64,000 nucleotides of DNA from Jannaschia aquimarina. GTDB taxonomy: Bacteria; Pseudomonadota; Alphaproteobacteria; Rhodobacterales; Rhodobacteraceae. Below are positions 8,547-17,135 of the stretch, piece by piece. How positions within the stretch are numbered: the first letter of the stretch is position 1; each line of letters begins with the position of its first letter. The DNA is taken from contig NZ_JYFE01000017.1 in the NCBI RefSeq assembly GCF_000877395.1, positions 124,001-188,000 on the forward strand, given 5' to 3'. Below the pieces are notes generated by a model, which was given only the letters and a program-made list of their open reading frames with translations, was not told where the DNA came from and made no database searches. The position numbers and the translations under genes were made by a program.

Positions 8547-8986
8547 CCGAGTATGTCCACGGTGGTGCGCGAGGTCACGGTCAGCGGGCAGGCCTCCACG
8601 CCTTCGCAGGTCTGGACGCCGTTCACCATCAAGCGGTCCACCTCGTCACAGGACAGGGCGGGCAGGTCGAATTGCCTGACCCGCGAGAGCGAGGCGGGCA
8701 CAGCCGCGAAATCGAGAAGCGAGATCCGCGCCACGGCGTCTTCGGCATCGAAGGCCACGGCCTCGACCACGAGCGAATCCACGTCGGTCCCGAGCCCGTT
8801 GCGCACCACGAAGATCATCCGGCACGCATTCTCGATCTGATCGAGCGCGTTGAGTTCGATCGACAGGCTCGCGGGCGCCTCTTGTGCGCGCGCGGCAGGG
8901 GACGCCGCAGCGGACAGGACGAGGATCGACGCCACCGCGATTGCGGCGAACGGATCTGAGTGTGCGACAGGAGGGAAGCGGATCAT
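8543..8986 (-). CDS. Exported protein of unknown function heading the TonB operon
   Basis: 147 residues from the ATG at 8986, which follows a GAGG site; a GTG eight codons upstream is less likely. An N-terminal hydrophobic segment ending in SPAARAQEA looks like a signal peptide. The mature part has four cysteines, probably two disulphides (ENACRMIF, ALSCDEV, QTCEGVEACPL). I do not recognise a named domain. Its stop overlaps the exbB start (ATGA), so it is made with the TonB machinery; a periplasmic accessory role is possible but unproven. Confidence 0.7.
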   Translation of the reverse strand: MIRFPPVAHSDPFAAIAVASILVLSAAASPAARAQEAPASLSIELNALDQIENACRMIFVVRNGLGTDVDSLVVEAVAFDAEDAVARISLLDFAAVPASLSRVRQFDLPALSCDEVDRLMVNGVQTCEGVEACPLTVTSRTTVDILG

Positions 8987-9256
8987 CGCGGCCTCTATGG
9001 CTCGAAACACAGCTATACGCCACTGCGCCGGTCTCGGGCTCTGGCCGCGAAATCCTATTGGGGGGATCGGGATTGTCCAGCAGGCTGCGGGCTTGGTCGG
9101 GGCCCGCCAGCGATGCTTGGGATCGAAGGTCTTCGGAGCGACGTCATCTAAAACCGGGTGGCCGGCACATCTCCGCGCCGAATCAGAAACCCGGTCCGCC
9201 GTGCTTCTTCATGCCGGCCGGATGCCGGGGATCGGACCCCGCGTCCGGTGCGGTTC

Positions 9257-9288
9257 GGGGGCGCCTCGCCAAACGACATTGCGCCCCC
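9257..9288 (-). terminator. Stem-loop downstream of fbpA/futA
   Basis: Perfect 8-base inverted repeat GGGGGCGC / GCGCCCCC (9257-9264 and 9281-9288) with a 16-base loop, just past the fbpA stop codon. A T-rich run follows on the plus-strand side only, so it may work in both directions or merely protect the fbpA mRNA end. The rest of 8987-9296, about 310 bases, holds no gene that I can support; the promoter of the exbB operon should lie in it. Confidence 0.5.
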
Positions 9289-9296
9289 CTTTTCTA

Positions 9297-10310
9297 TTAC
9301 TCCCAGCCGACCTGCGCGAAGATGCGGTTCGCCGCCTCGACATTCTTGGCCACTGCCGAAAGATCGACGGTGTCGGCGTCGAATTCGCCAAGCTGCTGGA
9401 CGCTCTCGCTGAGCGGGACGCCCGCCACGACGGGATACTCGTCGTTGCCGTTGGCGAAATATTGCTGCGCGCTGTCGGAGGCGAGGTATTCGAGGAACGC
9501 CACCGCGTTGTCGCGGTTGGGCGCATTCGCCGCGACGCCGCCGCCCGACAGGTTCACGTGCGCCCCCTGATCCTCGGTCATCGACGGGAAGACGAAGCCG
9601 ATGCCTTCAAGCTCTTCTGCGCCGAGGCCGTCCACGTCGGTCCGCAGCGCGCGGGCATAGTAGTACGTGTTGGAGATCGAGATGTCGCATTCGCCCGACA
9701 CGATGCCCCGAAGCTGGTCGGTGTCACCGCCTTGGGGATCGCGGGCGAAATTGTTCACGAAGCCCTGCGCCCAATCCTGGGCTGCGTCTTCGCCGTGATG
9801 CTCGATGACGGCCGAAAGCAGGGTCTGCGAATAGACGTTCGTGGACGAACGGTGGCAGATCATGCCCTCGTATTGCGGGTCGGCCAGGTCGAGATAGGTC
9901 TGGGGCGGATTCTTGACCTCCGCCTCGTCGTAGAAGACGATCCGCGCGCGCTGGCTGAAGCCGAACCATTCGTTGTCGGCATCCTGAAGGTTGGCGGGGA
10001 TCCGCTCTTCCAGAAGCGCGCTTTCCACGGGCTGGAGAAGCCCGGCAGTCTTGGCCCGCTCGAGCCGGGTGGTGTCAACGGTCAGCAGCACATCGGCCGG
10101 AGAGTTCTCGCCCTCTGCCTGCATCCGGGCGATCAGTTCGTCGGCATTGCCCTCGATGCGGTTGATGGTGATCCCGGTGGCATCCTCGAAGTCGGAATAG
10201 AGCCGTTCGTCGGTATCGTAGTGGCGCGACGAGTAGAGGTTGAGCTCCTGCGCGAGGGCAGGGGCGGCGGTGGCAGCCATCAGAACGGCGAGGGTCGACA
10301 GACGGGTCAT
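9297..10310 (-). CDS. Iron(III) ABC transporter substrate-binding protein, FbpA/FutA type
   Basis: Periplasmic ferric-iron binding protein, 337 residues. The signal peptide ends at about residue 20 (APALA|QE). The mature protein begins LNLYSSRHYDTDERLYSDFE, the usual start of this family. It has the paired tyrosines of the iron site in ISNTYYYARAL (about 215-225) and the surrounding QGGDTDQLRGIVSGECDI and GVAANAPN segments. The permease and ATPase genes (fbpB/fbpC) are not adjacent. The gene lies 11 bases after hemP and is probably transcribed with it from an iron-regulated promoter. Confidence 0.9.
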   Translation of the reverse strand: MTRLSTLAVLMAATAAPALAQELNLYSSRHYDTDERLYSDFEDATGITINRIEGNADELIARMQAEGENSPADVLLTVDTTRLERAKTAGLLQPVESALLEERIPANLQDADNEWFGFSQRARIVFYDEAEVKNPPQTYLDLADPQYEGMICHRSSTNVYSQTLLSAVIEHHGEDAAQDWAQGFVNNFARDPQGGDTDQLRGIVSGECDISISNTYYYARALRTDVDGLGAEELEGIGFVFPSMTEDQGAHVNLSGGGVAANAPNRDNAVAFLEYLASDSAQQYFANGNDEYPVVAGVPLSESVQQLGEFDADTVDLSAVAKNVEAANRIFAQVGWE

Positions 10311-10321
10311 GAAAAGTCCTG

Positions 10322-10462
10322 TTACTTGGTGAGGATCAGCTTGCCCGAACGGGTCAGGCGCAGCGTATAGACCTGGTCCCCCAGGCGGATCGTCGCGGTC
10401 CGCGCGCCGGCCAGAAGCTCCTCTGCCCGATAGGCGGGGACGACGGGTGTGAGTTCGGACAT
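10322..10462 (-). CDS. hemP: Hemin uptake protein HemP/HmuP
   Basis: 46-residue protein. It has the family end pattern: a tyrosine-LL segment (YRAEELLAGA), then IRLGDQVYTLRLTRSGKLILTK. The ATG at 10462 follows a strong AGGAGG site at about 10474-10469; a much longer in-frame opening upstream has no family support. HemP proteins take part in haem uptake or its activation in proteobacteria. No haem receptor gene is adjacent here, but fbpA follows at once. Confidence 0.85.
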   Translation of the reverse strand: MSELTPVVPAYRAEELLAGARTATIRLGDQVYTLRLTRSGKLILTK

Positions 10463-10529
10463 CGCGAGGCCTCCTGATTGGGGCGGTGGCTCCGGGCTGA
10501 CGCGAGGCGCTGGCTGGGATGGTCTATTC

Positions 10530-10546
10530 CTGAGTAAAGAAGTCAG
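10530..10546. promoter_or_regulatory. TGA-N9-TCA palindrome, possible iron-responsive operator for hemP-fbpA
   Basis: The sequence TGAGTAAAGAAGTCA (10531-10545), flanked by C and G, is an inverted repeat of the form CTGA-N9-TCAG. It lies about 70 bases upstream of the hemP ATG. The TGA-N9-TCA pattern is that described for RirA-type iron-responsive boxes and related Rhodobacteraceae iron boxes. The stretch 10463-10710 has no gene. Confidence 0.5.
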
Positions 10547-10710
10547 AGAATGCAAGACCTCGATTGCGACGCTCCGGAAGCGGCGGGCATCGCCCATGCG
10601 AGAACCCGGCCCGACCGGTCCCGAAGGTGCCGACGCCCGCCGCGCGCGGCCAAAGCCGACCGCGACCGCCTCGCCGCCCTTCAAGATCATCCATTGGTGC
10701 CGGTGCGCGG

Positions 10711-13200
10711 CTATTCCCAGACCGAGCGGCGATGCACCTTTCGCGCCTCCGCCGTCACGACGAGCCGCGATTGCAGAAGGGCGAGCCGTCCCGCGACGGT
10801 CCGGGTATAGACCAGCCGCGCGGGACCGACATGGCGGTGCCAGCCGTCGAGCAGGGCCTGCGCCTGCTCCTTCCGCGCGCCGAGATCGCGCGGCACAGGG
10901 TAGGGCGCGGCGCGCAGATGCCGGCCCAGATAGGTCTCGCGCAAGATAAGATAGCGGGGATTGTCGATCGGCGCGAAGAGCTCCTCGATGGCGGACAGTG
11001 ACCGCGTCTCCTCGGGCAGCGTCACGCCCGACAGGGTACACCAGGTCAGCCCGTCCGGGGTGGTCCCGGTCTCGATCCCGATCCGGTCGGCCGGCGTGCG
11101 GATCAGCCCGGTCTCGGTCATCGCATGGACCAGCGCGCCCGCCGTCTGCCGCATGCTGCCGCCGAGCGATCCGTGGCGCCAGACCCGCCGCGCCTGCCGG
11201 ATCACCGGCACGGCGAGGCCCGCACAGGCCAGCAGGCTGACCGCTCCCGCCGCGAGGCCCCCGCCCAGGGTTGCCCAAGACGCGCCGATCCCGCCGGCAA
11301 GCGCCAGCGGCGGCAACCCGCGGGTGATCGCGTCGCGCCGCACGAGGCCCCGGGGCAGGTGCGCCGTCTCGAGGTGGTGCCGGATGCGCGGCTCCGGCCT
11401 GCCGGTCACGAGCGCGCGCTCCCAGGAGGCGGCCAGACCGTCCCGGTCGGCGGCGCGGACGATCTCCGCCGCGTTGGCCGACGGGTTTTCGCCGAACGCA
11501 TCGAAGCCGGACTGGATGACGCCGTCCCGTTCATCGAGGTGGACGAAGGTGTCGAACCGGGCGCGCAGCGCCTCCAGCTCCGGGCCGCCGCCATCCGGCG
11601 CGATCGTCGCGAGGTGCCAGATATTGGCCACTTTGTGCGGCCGGGCCGGGTCGCGTCGGATCGCCCGGCCGCGAAGCTGGTTGGTCGAGACGAAGGAACT
11701 CACATTCGTCGCGAGGATCAGCGTGTTGACCGCCGGCAGATCCCAGCCCTGGCCCAGCAGGGCGCGCGTTCCAATCAGGACCCGGGCCCGGCCTTCGGCC
11801 ACCAGCGCCGAGATCGCCGCAACACGCCGGTCGTTGCCGCCGTCGAAGTCCACCCTCTCGTAGCGGGTGTCGTGGGCAAGCGGCGTGCAGCGCGCGTCAG
11901 CGGCGTCCAGCACGCCCGCCGGGACGATGCAGACCGACCCGGTCAGCACGGCCAGATCCGCCGGACCGGGGAGATGGCGCAGGCGTTCGAACAGGCTGCC
12001 CGCATCCGCGCGCGCCTCTTCTCCCGGTCCGCCCGGCGCGAAATGGCCGGGGTCGCGCGCCGCCAGGGTCAGCGCGTCGCGGCCGACATGCTCGCAGAGG
12101 ATCGCACAGCGGATGTGGGCGCCCTGGGCCGCGCGCTCGGCGGTGAGGATCTCCGCGATGCTCCGGGCCTTGCCGCTGGCGTCGCGCAGCAGCGTCTCGC
12201 CCTCGCCACGCCGGGGCGGCGGGATCGTCACCCGTCCCCTCCGCAAGGCGCCGGCCTTGCGAAGCCTCGCGACAAGCGCCTCGGGCAGCGTATCCTTGAG
12301 ACCGGCAAACAGGACCTGAAGCCACTCGTCGCCCAGACGCGGAAGCTGGGCGCGGCCCACCCCGAGGATGCGCAGCGGCTCCGATGGCAGCGGCGCTTCG
12401 GCGTCCGCAAGGTAGATCAGCATCGCCGACAGCAATTCGGGATCGTCGAGAATGGCCGCGACATGGGGCGGCGCGTCCGCGATCCAGGGATGGTCCTGCA
12501 AAAGCGCCAGCATCTCCGGGTCGCGCCGCAATGCCTCCCGAAGCTCTGCGGCATGAGCCGACGGATCGACGTAACCCGACGAGCCGTCAAGCCGGGACAG
12601 GTGCACGAGGTCCCGGTGCGGCGCCAGATCGCCGCTGCGCACCAGTTCGGGGATCCCGATCTCCGCATCGAGCGGTCCGCAAAGCGCGTCGTAGCGCCGC
12701 CATTCGGCCGACGAGACGTCGTAGGGCGGCGTCGCGGTCAGGGCGACGACCTGCGGTGCCAATCGCTCGGCCAGATGATCCAACGCCTCCCACCAGGCGC
12801 GGCGCAGATGATGCGCTTCGTCCAGCATCAGGACCGCGAACCCGTATTCGACAAGCGGCGCCGGATCCCCCAGCGCGTGGAGCGCCTGATAGGTCGAGAC
12901 CGTCACCGGCGCCGGCCGGCGCAGATCGGTCGAGACCCAGTCCGGGGGCGCGTCGTCGTCCAGAAAGCCGTCGACAAGCCGCTGGACCCATTGCGTGCGG
13001 ATCGACAGGGCCGGCGACAGGATCAGCGTCGGCTTGGCCAGTCGGCGCATCACTTCGAGCCCCAGCACCGTCTTGCCCGCGCCGGGGGCGGCGGAGACGT
13101 GCAGGCGGTCGTCCTCGAGGTGGCTTTCGAGATTGTCCAGCACGACGGCCTGATACGCGCGCCAGGCATGGCGAAACCGCATCGCGTCGAACGGTGTCAC
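10711..13200 (-). CDS. Superfamily 2 DEAD/DEAH-box helicase
   Basis: 829 residues. Helicase motifs appear in order: Walker A APGAGKTVLGLE (about 39-50), motif Ia LILSPALSIRTQW, motif II LDEAHHLRR (about 125), motif III ALTATPPYD, then in the second RecA domain LIGTRALLGQGWDLP and motif VI STNQLRGRAIRRDP. The C-terminal 250 residues include a hydrophobic segment (LALAGGIGASWATLGGGLAAGAVSLLACAGLAV) that would place the protein at the membrane, and a region I do not recognise. It overlaps the membrane-anchored gene upstream by ATGA. It resembles helicases of restriction or defence systems in its motor part only; no nuclease or methylase is adjacent, and the function is unknown. Confidence 0.8.
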   Translation of the reverse strand: MTPFDAMRFRHAWRAYQAVVLDNLESHLEDDRLHVSAAPGAGKTVLGLEVMRRLAKPTLILSPALSIRTQWVQRLVDGFLDDDAPPDWVSTDLRRPAPVTVSTYQALHALGDPAPLVEYGFAVLMLDEAHHLRRAWWEALDHLAERLAPQVVALTATPPYDVSSAEWRRYDALCGPLDAEIGIPELVRSGDLAPHRDLVHLSRLDGSSGYVDPSAHAAELREALRRDPEMLALLQDHPWIADAPPHVAAILDDPELLSAMLIYLADAEAPLPSEPLRILGVGRAQLPRLGDEWLQVLFAGLKDTLPEALVARLRKAGALRRGRVTIPPPRRGEGETLLRDASGKARSIAEILTAERAAQGAHIRCAILCEHVGRDALTLAARDPGHFAPGGPGEEARADAGSLFERLRHLPGPADLAVLTGSVCIVPAGVLDAADARCTPLAHDTRYERVDFDGGNDRRVAAISALVAEGRARVLIGTRALLGQGWDLPAVNTLILATNVSSFVSTNQLRGRAIRRDPARPHKVANIWHLATIAPDGGGPELEALRARFDTFVHLDERDGVIQSGFDAFGENPSANAAEIVRAADRDGLAASWERALVTGRPEPRIRHHLETAHLPRGLVRRDAITRGLPPLALAGGIGASWATLGGGLAAGAVSLLACAGLAVPVIRQARRVWRHGSLGGSMRQTAGALVHAMTETGLIRTPADRIGIETGTTPDGLTWCTLSGVTLPEETRSLSAIEELFAPIDNPRYLILRETYLGRHLRAAPYPVPRDLGARKEQAQALLDGWHRHVGPARLVYTRTVAGRLALLQSRLVVTAEARKVHRRSVWE

Positions 13201-13688
13201 GGGTCGAGGCGGGCCAATTGCGTGTCGAGGGCCGCCATGGTCGCCGCGAGCGACTCGAAGTCGCTGTCGATGCAGGCGCGCTCGACGCGCGCGAAGACGT
13301 CGCGGTAGCCGTCGATCTGCCGGGCGATGGTCTTCAGGCGATCCCCATGCTCCACCCGGGCGCGATCCTGCAGGCGGGCATACTCTTCGCAGATGCCGAC
13401 GATGATGCTGGCGTGATGGTGAATGAACCGGCGCGTCTGGGCGTAATCGCCCGCATCCTCAAGGATATCGGCACCGATCCGCTCCGCCAGGGCGGCCATG
13501 TCGCGGAACGTGCCCGCGACCGGCTCGGGCGTCGTGTCGGCGCAGGCACGCAGGCGGTAGGCATAGTCGGCCAGCAGGCGCGCGCCCAACGCCTGCCGGC
13601 TTTCGCGCGGGGGCCGGCCGCGCACGAAGAAGGCGGCCAGCCCGAAGCCGATCAGCGCGGCCATCGCGGCGATGATGTAGACGCTCAT
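13197..13688 (-). CDS. Membrane-anchored protein of unknown function, partner of the SF2 helicase
   Basis: 163 residues: one N-terminal membrane helix (YIIAAMAALIGFGLAAFFV, residues 4-22), then an Arg-rich turn and a mostly alpha-helical soluble part with many charged residues. Its stop overlaps the helicase start (ATGA), so the two are translated together. The helical part loosely recalls XpaC-like proteins, but I cannot assign a family. The -10 and ribosome site are not obvious. Confidence 0.65.
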   Translation of the reverse strand: MSVYIIAAMAALIGFGLAAFFVRGRPPRESRQALGARLLADYAYRLRACADTTPEPVAGTFRDMAALAERIGADILEDAGDYAQTRRFIHHHASIIVGICEEYARLQDRARVEHGDRLKTIARQIDGYRDVFARVERACIDSDFESLAATMAALDTQLARLDP

Positions 13689-13808
13689 GCGCCCGACCTA
13701 GCAGCGCGTCCCCGTGCCCGGAAGATGCGCAGGGTGGCGCGGGTGCGGCTGCGGCCCGCGCGCACCGCTTGCGCGATCCGACGAGGCGCGCTAATCCCGC
13801 TACACTGG

Positions 13809-13882
13809 GCGGGCATGGTGAAATGGTATCACACGAGCCTTCCAAGCTCTTGGTGCGGGTTCGATTCCCGCTGCCCGCTCCA
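13809..13882 (+). tRNA. tRNA-Gly (anticodon UCC)
   Basis: Complete cloverleaf of 74 nt. Acceptor stem GCGGGCA pairs with TGCCCGC, the D arm holds TGGTGAAATGGTATCA, the anticodon loop is CTTCCAA with anticodon TCC, and the T arm is GCGGGTTCGATTCCCGC. CCA is encoded at 13880-13882. A TACACT hexamer lies directly upstream. Confidence 0.95.
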
Positions 13883-13905
13883 GACCTCATCCCCCGAGTT
13901 TCGGA

Positions 13906-14076
13906 TCACAGGCCGAGAAGCCCGCGCGCGGGCGGCAGCGTCGCGGCAGCGATCAAACCCACCAGGGCACCCAGCATCAGCCGGCGCAAGCGGCTCACCT
14001 GCTGGGGCGCATAGGCCGCGAGCGCGGCGCAGACGCCTGCGTAGAAGATCATCGCGATCGGATCGACGTCGAACAT
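13906..14076 (-). CDS. Small membrane protein of unknown function
   Basis: 56 residues starting at the ATG at 14076 behind a good GGAGGGGGC ribosome site. Two hydrophobic segments are visible: about 6-20 (PIAMIFYAGVCAALAAYA) and about 33-50 (LMLGALVGLIAAATLPPA), joined by a basic loop (QQVSRLRRL). It is divergent from the ABC exporter. No function can be given; the ribosome site and membrane pattern argue that it is real. Confidence 0.6.
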   Translation of the reverse strand: MFDVDPIAMIFYAGVCAALAAYAPQQVSRLRRLMLGALVGLIAAATLPPARGLLGL

Positions 14077-14184
14077 GCCCCCTCCGAGGGCAGATTTGCG
14101 CGGGTGCGGCGACGGGTCAACACGGCACCGCGTTGCACCGCACGCGCCGCCCCTATACCTCAGGATCCGACGACCGGAGGGGAC

Positions 14185-15966
14185 ATGGCCGAAATCGCGA
14201 AGGCAGCAGATCGGGAAGGATCGAAGCAGGTCGGCAACCTGACCCGCCTTGCCCCATTCTTTCGCCCCTACCGCGTCATGCTGGCCGCCGCCCTGGGCGC
14301 GCTGGTCCTGACGGCGGCGGTCAGCCTGATCCTGCCTCTGGCCGTGCGCCGGGTTGTGGACGGGTTCGAGACCGGCGCCGAGGCGCTGCTGGACCAGTAT
14401 TTTGTCGCCGCGCTGGTCATCGCGGGGGCCTTGGCCATCGGGACGGGGCTTCGCTACTACCTCGTGACCCGCCTGGGCGAGCGGGTCGTGGCCGATATCC
14501 GCAAGGCGGTCTTCGGGCGCATGATCCGCATGTCGCCCGACTTCTACGACAATATCCTGACCGGCGAGGTGCTGAGCCGGATCACCACCGACACGACTTT
14601 GCTTCTGTCGGTGATCGGCTCGTCGGTCTCGGTCGCGCTGCGCAACGTGCTGATCTTCTCGGGCGGGCTGGTGATGATGCTCTGGACGGCGCCCAAGCTG
14701 TCGGGCCTCGTGCTTCTGATCGTCCCGGCCGTGATCGTGCCCATCGTGGTTCTGGGCCGCCGTCTGCGCAAGCTGAGCCGCGAGAACCAGGACTGGATCG
14801 CGGAATCCTCGGGTCGGGCCTCGGAATGGCTGCTCAGCGCGCAGACCGTGCAGGCCTATACCTACGAGGGCGAGGCGCAGCGCCGCTTCGACGCCGTGAC
14901 CGAGGACAGCTTCGGCTCCGCACAAAAGCGGATCGCGACGCGGGCCGTGATGACGGTCATCGTCATCAGCCTCGTCTTCGCCGGGATCGTGGGCGTGCTG
15001 TGGATCGGTGCGCGGGACGTCCGCGCCGAGGTCATGTCGATCGGCGAACTGATCCAGTTCCTGATCTATGCCATCATGGTCGCCGGATCGGTCGGCGCCC
15101 TGTCCGAGATCTGGGGCGAGCTCCAGCGCGCGGCCGGCGCCACGGAACGCCTGATCGAACTCCTGGAGGTTGAGGATGCGGTCCACGATCCGGCCTCCGG
15201 TCCGGCGCCCGCCCTGGGCGAGGGGATCCGGCTGGAAGGGGTCACGTTCCGCTATCCGGCCCGGCTCGAGACGGCCGCGCTGGACGGCATCGACCTGCAT
15301 GTGCGCCCCGGCGAGACGGTCGCGCTGGTCGGCCCTTCGGGAGCGGGCAAGTCGACGGTGATCCAGCTCCTGCAGCGGTTCTACGACCCGGATGTCGGTC
15401 GCGTGATCATCGGCGACACCGATCTCAGGGATGTCCCCCGCGCCGAGTTCCGCCACCTGATGGCGCTGGTGCCGCAGGACCCGGTCATCTTCGCCGCGTC
15501 GGCGCGCGACAATATCGCCTTCGGCCGCCCGGGCGCCACGGACGCGCAGATCGAGGCGGCGGCCAAGGCGGCGGCCGCGCACGACTTCCTGACGGCCCTG
15601 CCGCAGGGCTACGACACCTATGTCGGCGAGCGGGGCGTGATGTTGTCCGGCGGCCAGAAGCAGCGCATCGCCATCGCCCGTGCCATTCTGCGCGACGCCC
15701 CCGTCCTTCTGCTCGACGAGGCCACGAGCGCGCTGGACGCCGAAAGCGAGCGCGCCGTGCAGGACGCCGTCGAACGCCTGGCCGAGGGCCGCACCACCAT
15801 CATCGTCGCGCACCGCCTCGCCACCGTGAAGGCCGCGGACCGGATCGTCGTCATGGAAGACGGCCGCATCGTCGCAGAGGGCACCCATGACGAACTGGTC
15901 GCCGAAGGCGGCCTCTACGCGCGCCTCGCGCGGCTTCAGTTCACGGCCGGCATGGCGGCAGAATAG
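14185..15966 (+). CDS. ABC exporter, fused membrane and ATPase domains (MsbA/LapB-like)
   Basis: 593 residues. The ATG at 14185 follows GGAGGGGAC. The transmembrane domain covers about 25-320, with helices such as LAAALGALVLTAAVSLILPLAV. The ATPase domain covers about 345-590: Walker A GPSGAGKSTV, Q-loop LVPQDPVIF, signature LSGGQKQRIAIARA, Walker B VLLLDEATSALD and H-loop IIVAHRLATV. It works as a homo- or heterodimer exporting a lipid, peptide or drug; the substrate is not visible. The EbsC/MsbA-like half-transporter form is common in Rhodobacteraceae. It stands alone, divergent from the small membrane protein. Confidence 0.9.
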   Translation: MAEIAKAADREGSKQVGNLTRLAPFFRPYRVMLAAALGALVLTAAVSLILPLAVRRVVDGFETGAEALLDQYFVAALVIAGALAIGTGLRYYLVTRLGERVVADIRKAVFGRMIRMSPDFYDNILTGEVLSRITTDTTLLLSVIGSSVSVALRNVLIFSGGLVMMLWTAPKLSGLVLLIVPAVIVPIVVLGRRLRKLSRENQDWIAESSGRASEWLLSAQTVQAYTYEGEAQRRFDAVTEDSFGSAQKRIATRAVMTVIVISLVFAGIVGVLWIGARDVRAEVMSIGELIQFLIYAIMVAGSVGALSEIWGELQRAAGATERLIELLEVEDAVHDPASGPAPALGEGIRLEGVTFRYPARLETAALDGIDLHVRPGETVALVGPSGAGKSTVIQLLQRFYDPDVGRVIIGDTDLRDVPRAEFRHLMALVPQDPVIFAASARDNIAFGRPGATDAQIEAAAKAAAAHDFLTALPQGYDTYVGERGVMLSGGQKQRIAIARAILRDAPVLLLDEATSALDAESERAVQDAVERLAEGRTTIIVAHRLATVKAADRIVVMEDGRIVAEGTHDELVAEGGLYARLARLQFTAGMAAE

Positions 15967-16416
15967 GCAAGTCGGCAGGGACGGTGTCGAAGGGGCGTCG
16001 CGGCGTCGCCCCCTGGGCCCTGCTGGAGCGATCTCCGGTATTCGGCGTCGGCCTTGGGCTTCTCTCTCCCAGATCACAGCGCTGCTCAATCCTGATGGTC
16101 ACGAGCACTGATCGAGAAAAGAGAAGCGCGATCGAAGAACGACACTTCCGAAGAAATGACTGGGTATACGGGGAGCACCTAGAATCCGCGCGAACTCCTG
16201 GAGCTTGCGGCGGTTCATTCGGATGCGGCCAGATGACCGCAGGACGCGGGCGCCACGGGAAAACGGTCGTCACACGCACCGTAGCGCCTTTGCGCCGTCC
16301 ACGAGGCCGAGGTGACTTTGAATGCGTTTCCGCGTTTCGACGGTGAAACCCCCGCACGACTTACCGGCGGATGTCCGGGACTTCGGCGCCAGCGACGGCT
16401 CCCCCGGCGATTGGCG
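15967..16416. other. 450-base intergenic region, no gene seen
   Basis: This stretch lies between the convergent ABC exporter and GntR genes. Short open frames occur on both strands but have no ribosome site, no family likeness and poor codon pattern. Part of it (about 16080-16180) is less GC-rich than its surroundings. I see no tRNA, repeat or clear terminator. Confidence 0.5.
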
Positions 16417-17070
16417 TCAACCCGGCTTGCCCTCCGCGGAACCGGGAGTGTTGTCGCGGACGTGCTGCCAGGACGTGGCCCTCGCCTCGGCTGCGTCGCC
16501 CGAACGGATCGCGTCGATGATCGGGCGATGCGACTGAGCCAACCCGTACAGATCCGTGGCATTGCGGCGCACGTTCATGCGTGTGTGGCTGCGGACGTGC
16601 AGCCCGCGCCAAAGCTCGGCCAAGGTGGCGTTCCCGCCCGCCTCGACGATCGCGCTGTGGAACTCCGAGTTGAGTTCGGCGAACCGCTTCGAGTCGCTGG
16701 CCTCGGCCGCCTCGATCATCCGGTCGAGGACCGCATCCAGAACCGCGCTGATCTCCGGTGCAGCCTTCGCGGCCAACTCGCCGGCATATCCCTCCAACTC
16801 CGCACGGATGCCGTAGATCTCGGCCAGTTCCGCTTCCCCGACGATGCGGACGCGGGCCCCCCGGTTGCGGCGGATCTCGACGAGCCCGGCTGCTTCGAGT
16901 TCGCGTAGCGCCTCGCGCACGGGGGCTTGGCTGGTCCCCATCTCTTCGGCGACCTTGAGTTCGATGATCCGCTCGCCGGGCGGTAGGGAGCCGTCGAAGA
17001 TGCGCTCCATCAGCGCGTCCCTGATCTGTTCGGACAAGGAAGTCCTCTTGAGGACGTCGCCATCGGGCAT
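16417..17070 (-). CDS. GntR-family (FadR/FCD) transcriptional regulator
   Basis: 217 residues. The N-terminal winged helix (about 10-75) shows SLSEQIRDALMERIFDG, PPGERIIELKVAEEMGTSQAPVREALRELEAAGLVEI, the GntR signature. An FCD ligand domain follows (about 85-205), with metal-type ligand positions around ELNSEFHSAIVEAGGN and SHRPIIDAI. It is divergent from the first TTT transporter gene with 119 bases between starts, so it is the likely regulator of the 17190-27744 cluster. The effector is probably a small carboxylate, as usual for FCD regulators. The N-terminal Met at 17070 is the first reasonable start. Confidence 0.88.
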   Translation of the reverse strand: MPDGDVLKRTSLSEQIRDALMERIFDGSLPPGERIIELKVAEEMGTSQAPVREALRELEAAGLVEIRRNRGARVRIVGEAELAEIYGIRAELEGYAGELAAKAAPEISAVLDAVLDRMIEAAEASDSKRFAELNSEFHSAIVEAGGNATLAELWRGLHVRSHTRMNVRRNATDLYGLAQSHRPIIDAIRSGDAAEARATSWQHVRDNTPGSAEGKPG

Positions 17071-17090
17071 CGTTCGCTCCGCGCTTTTCT

Positions 17091-17110
17091 ATTGTTGAAC
17101 CTAGGACAAT
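17091..17110. promoter_or_regulatory. Inverted repeat ATTGT-N10-ACAAT in the GntR/tctB divergent region
   Basis: Five-base arms ATTGT (17091-17095) and ACAAT (17106-17110) flank ten bases containing a CCTAGG palindrome. It sits 20 bases upstream of the GntR start codon, in the only promoter region between the regulator and the TTT cluster. It is a candidate GntR operator by position and symmetry. Confidence 0.4.
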
Positions 17111-17135
17111 CGGAGACGGAAGAAAAGTCGATTGA

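Noticed and set aside
15984-16346. A 120-codon plus-strand frame in the gap after the ABC exporter
   Set aside because: No ribosome site, no hydrophobic or domain pattern, and low-complexity charged sequence.
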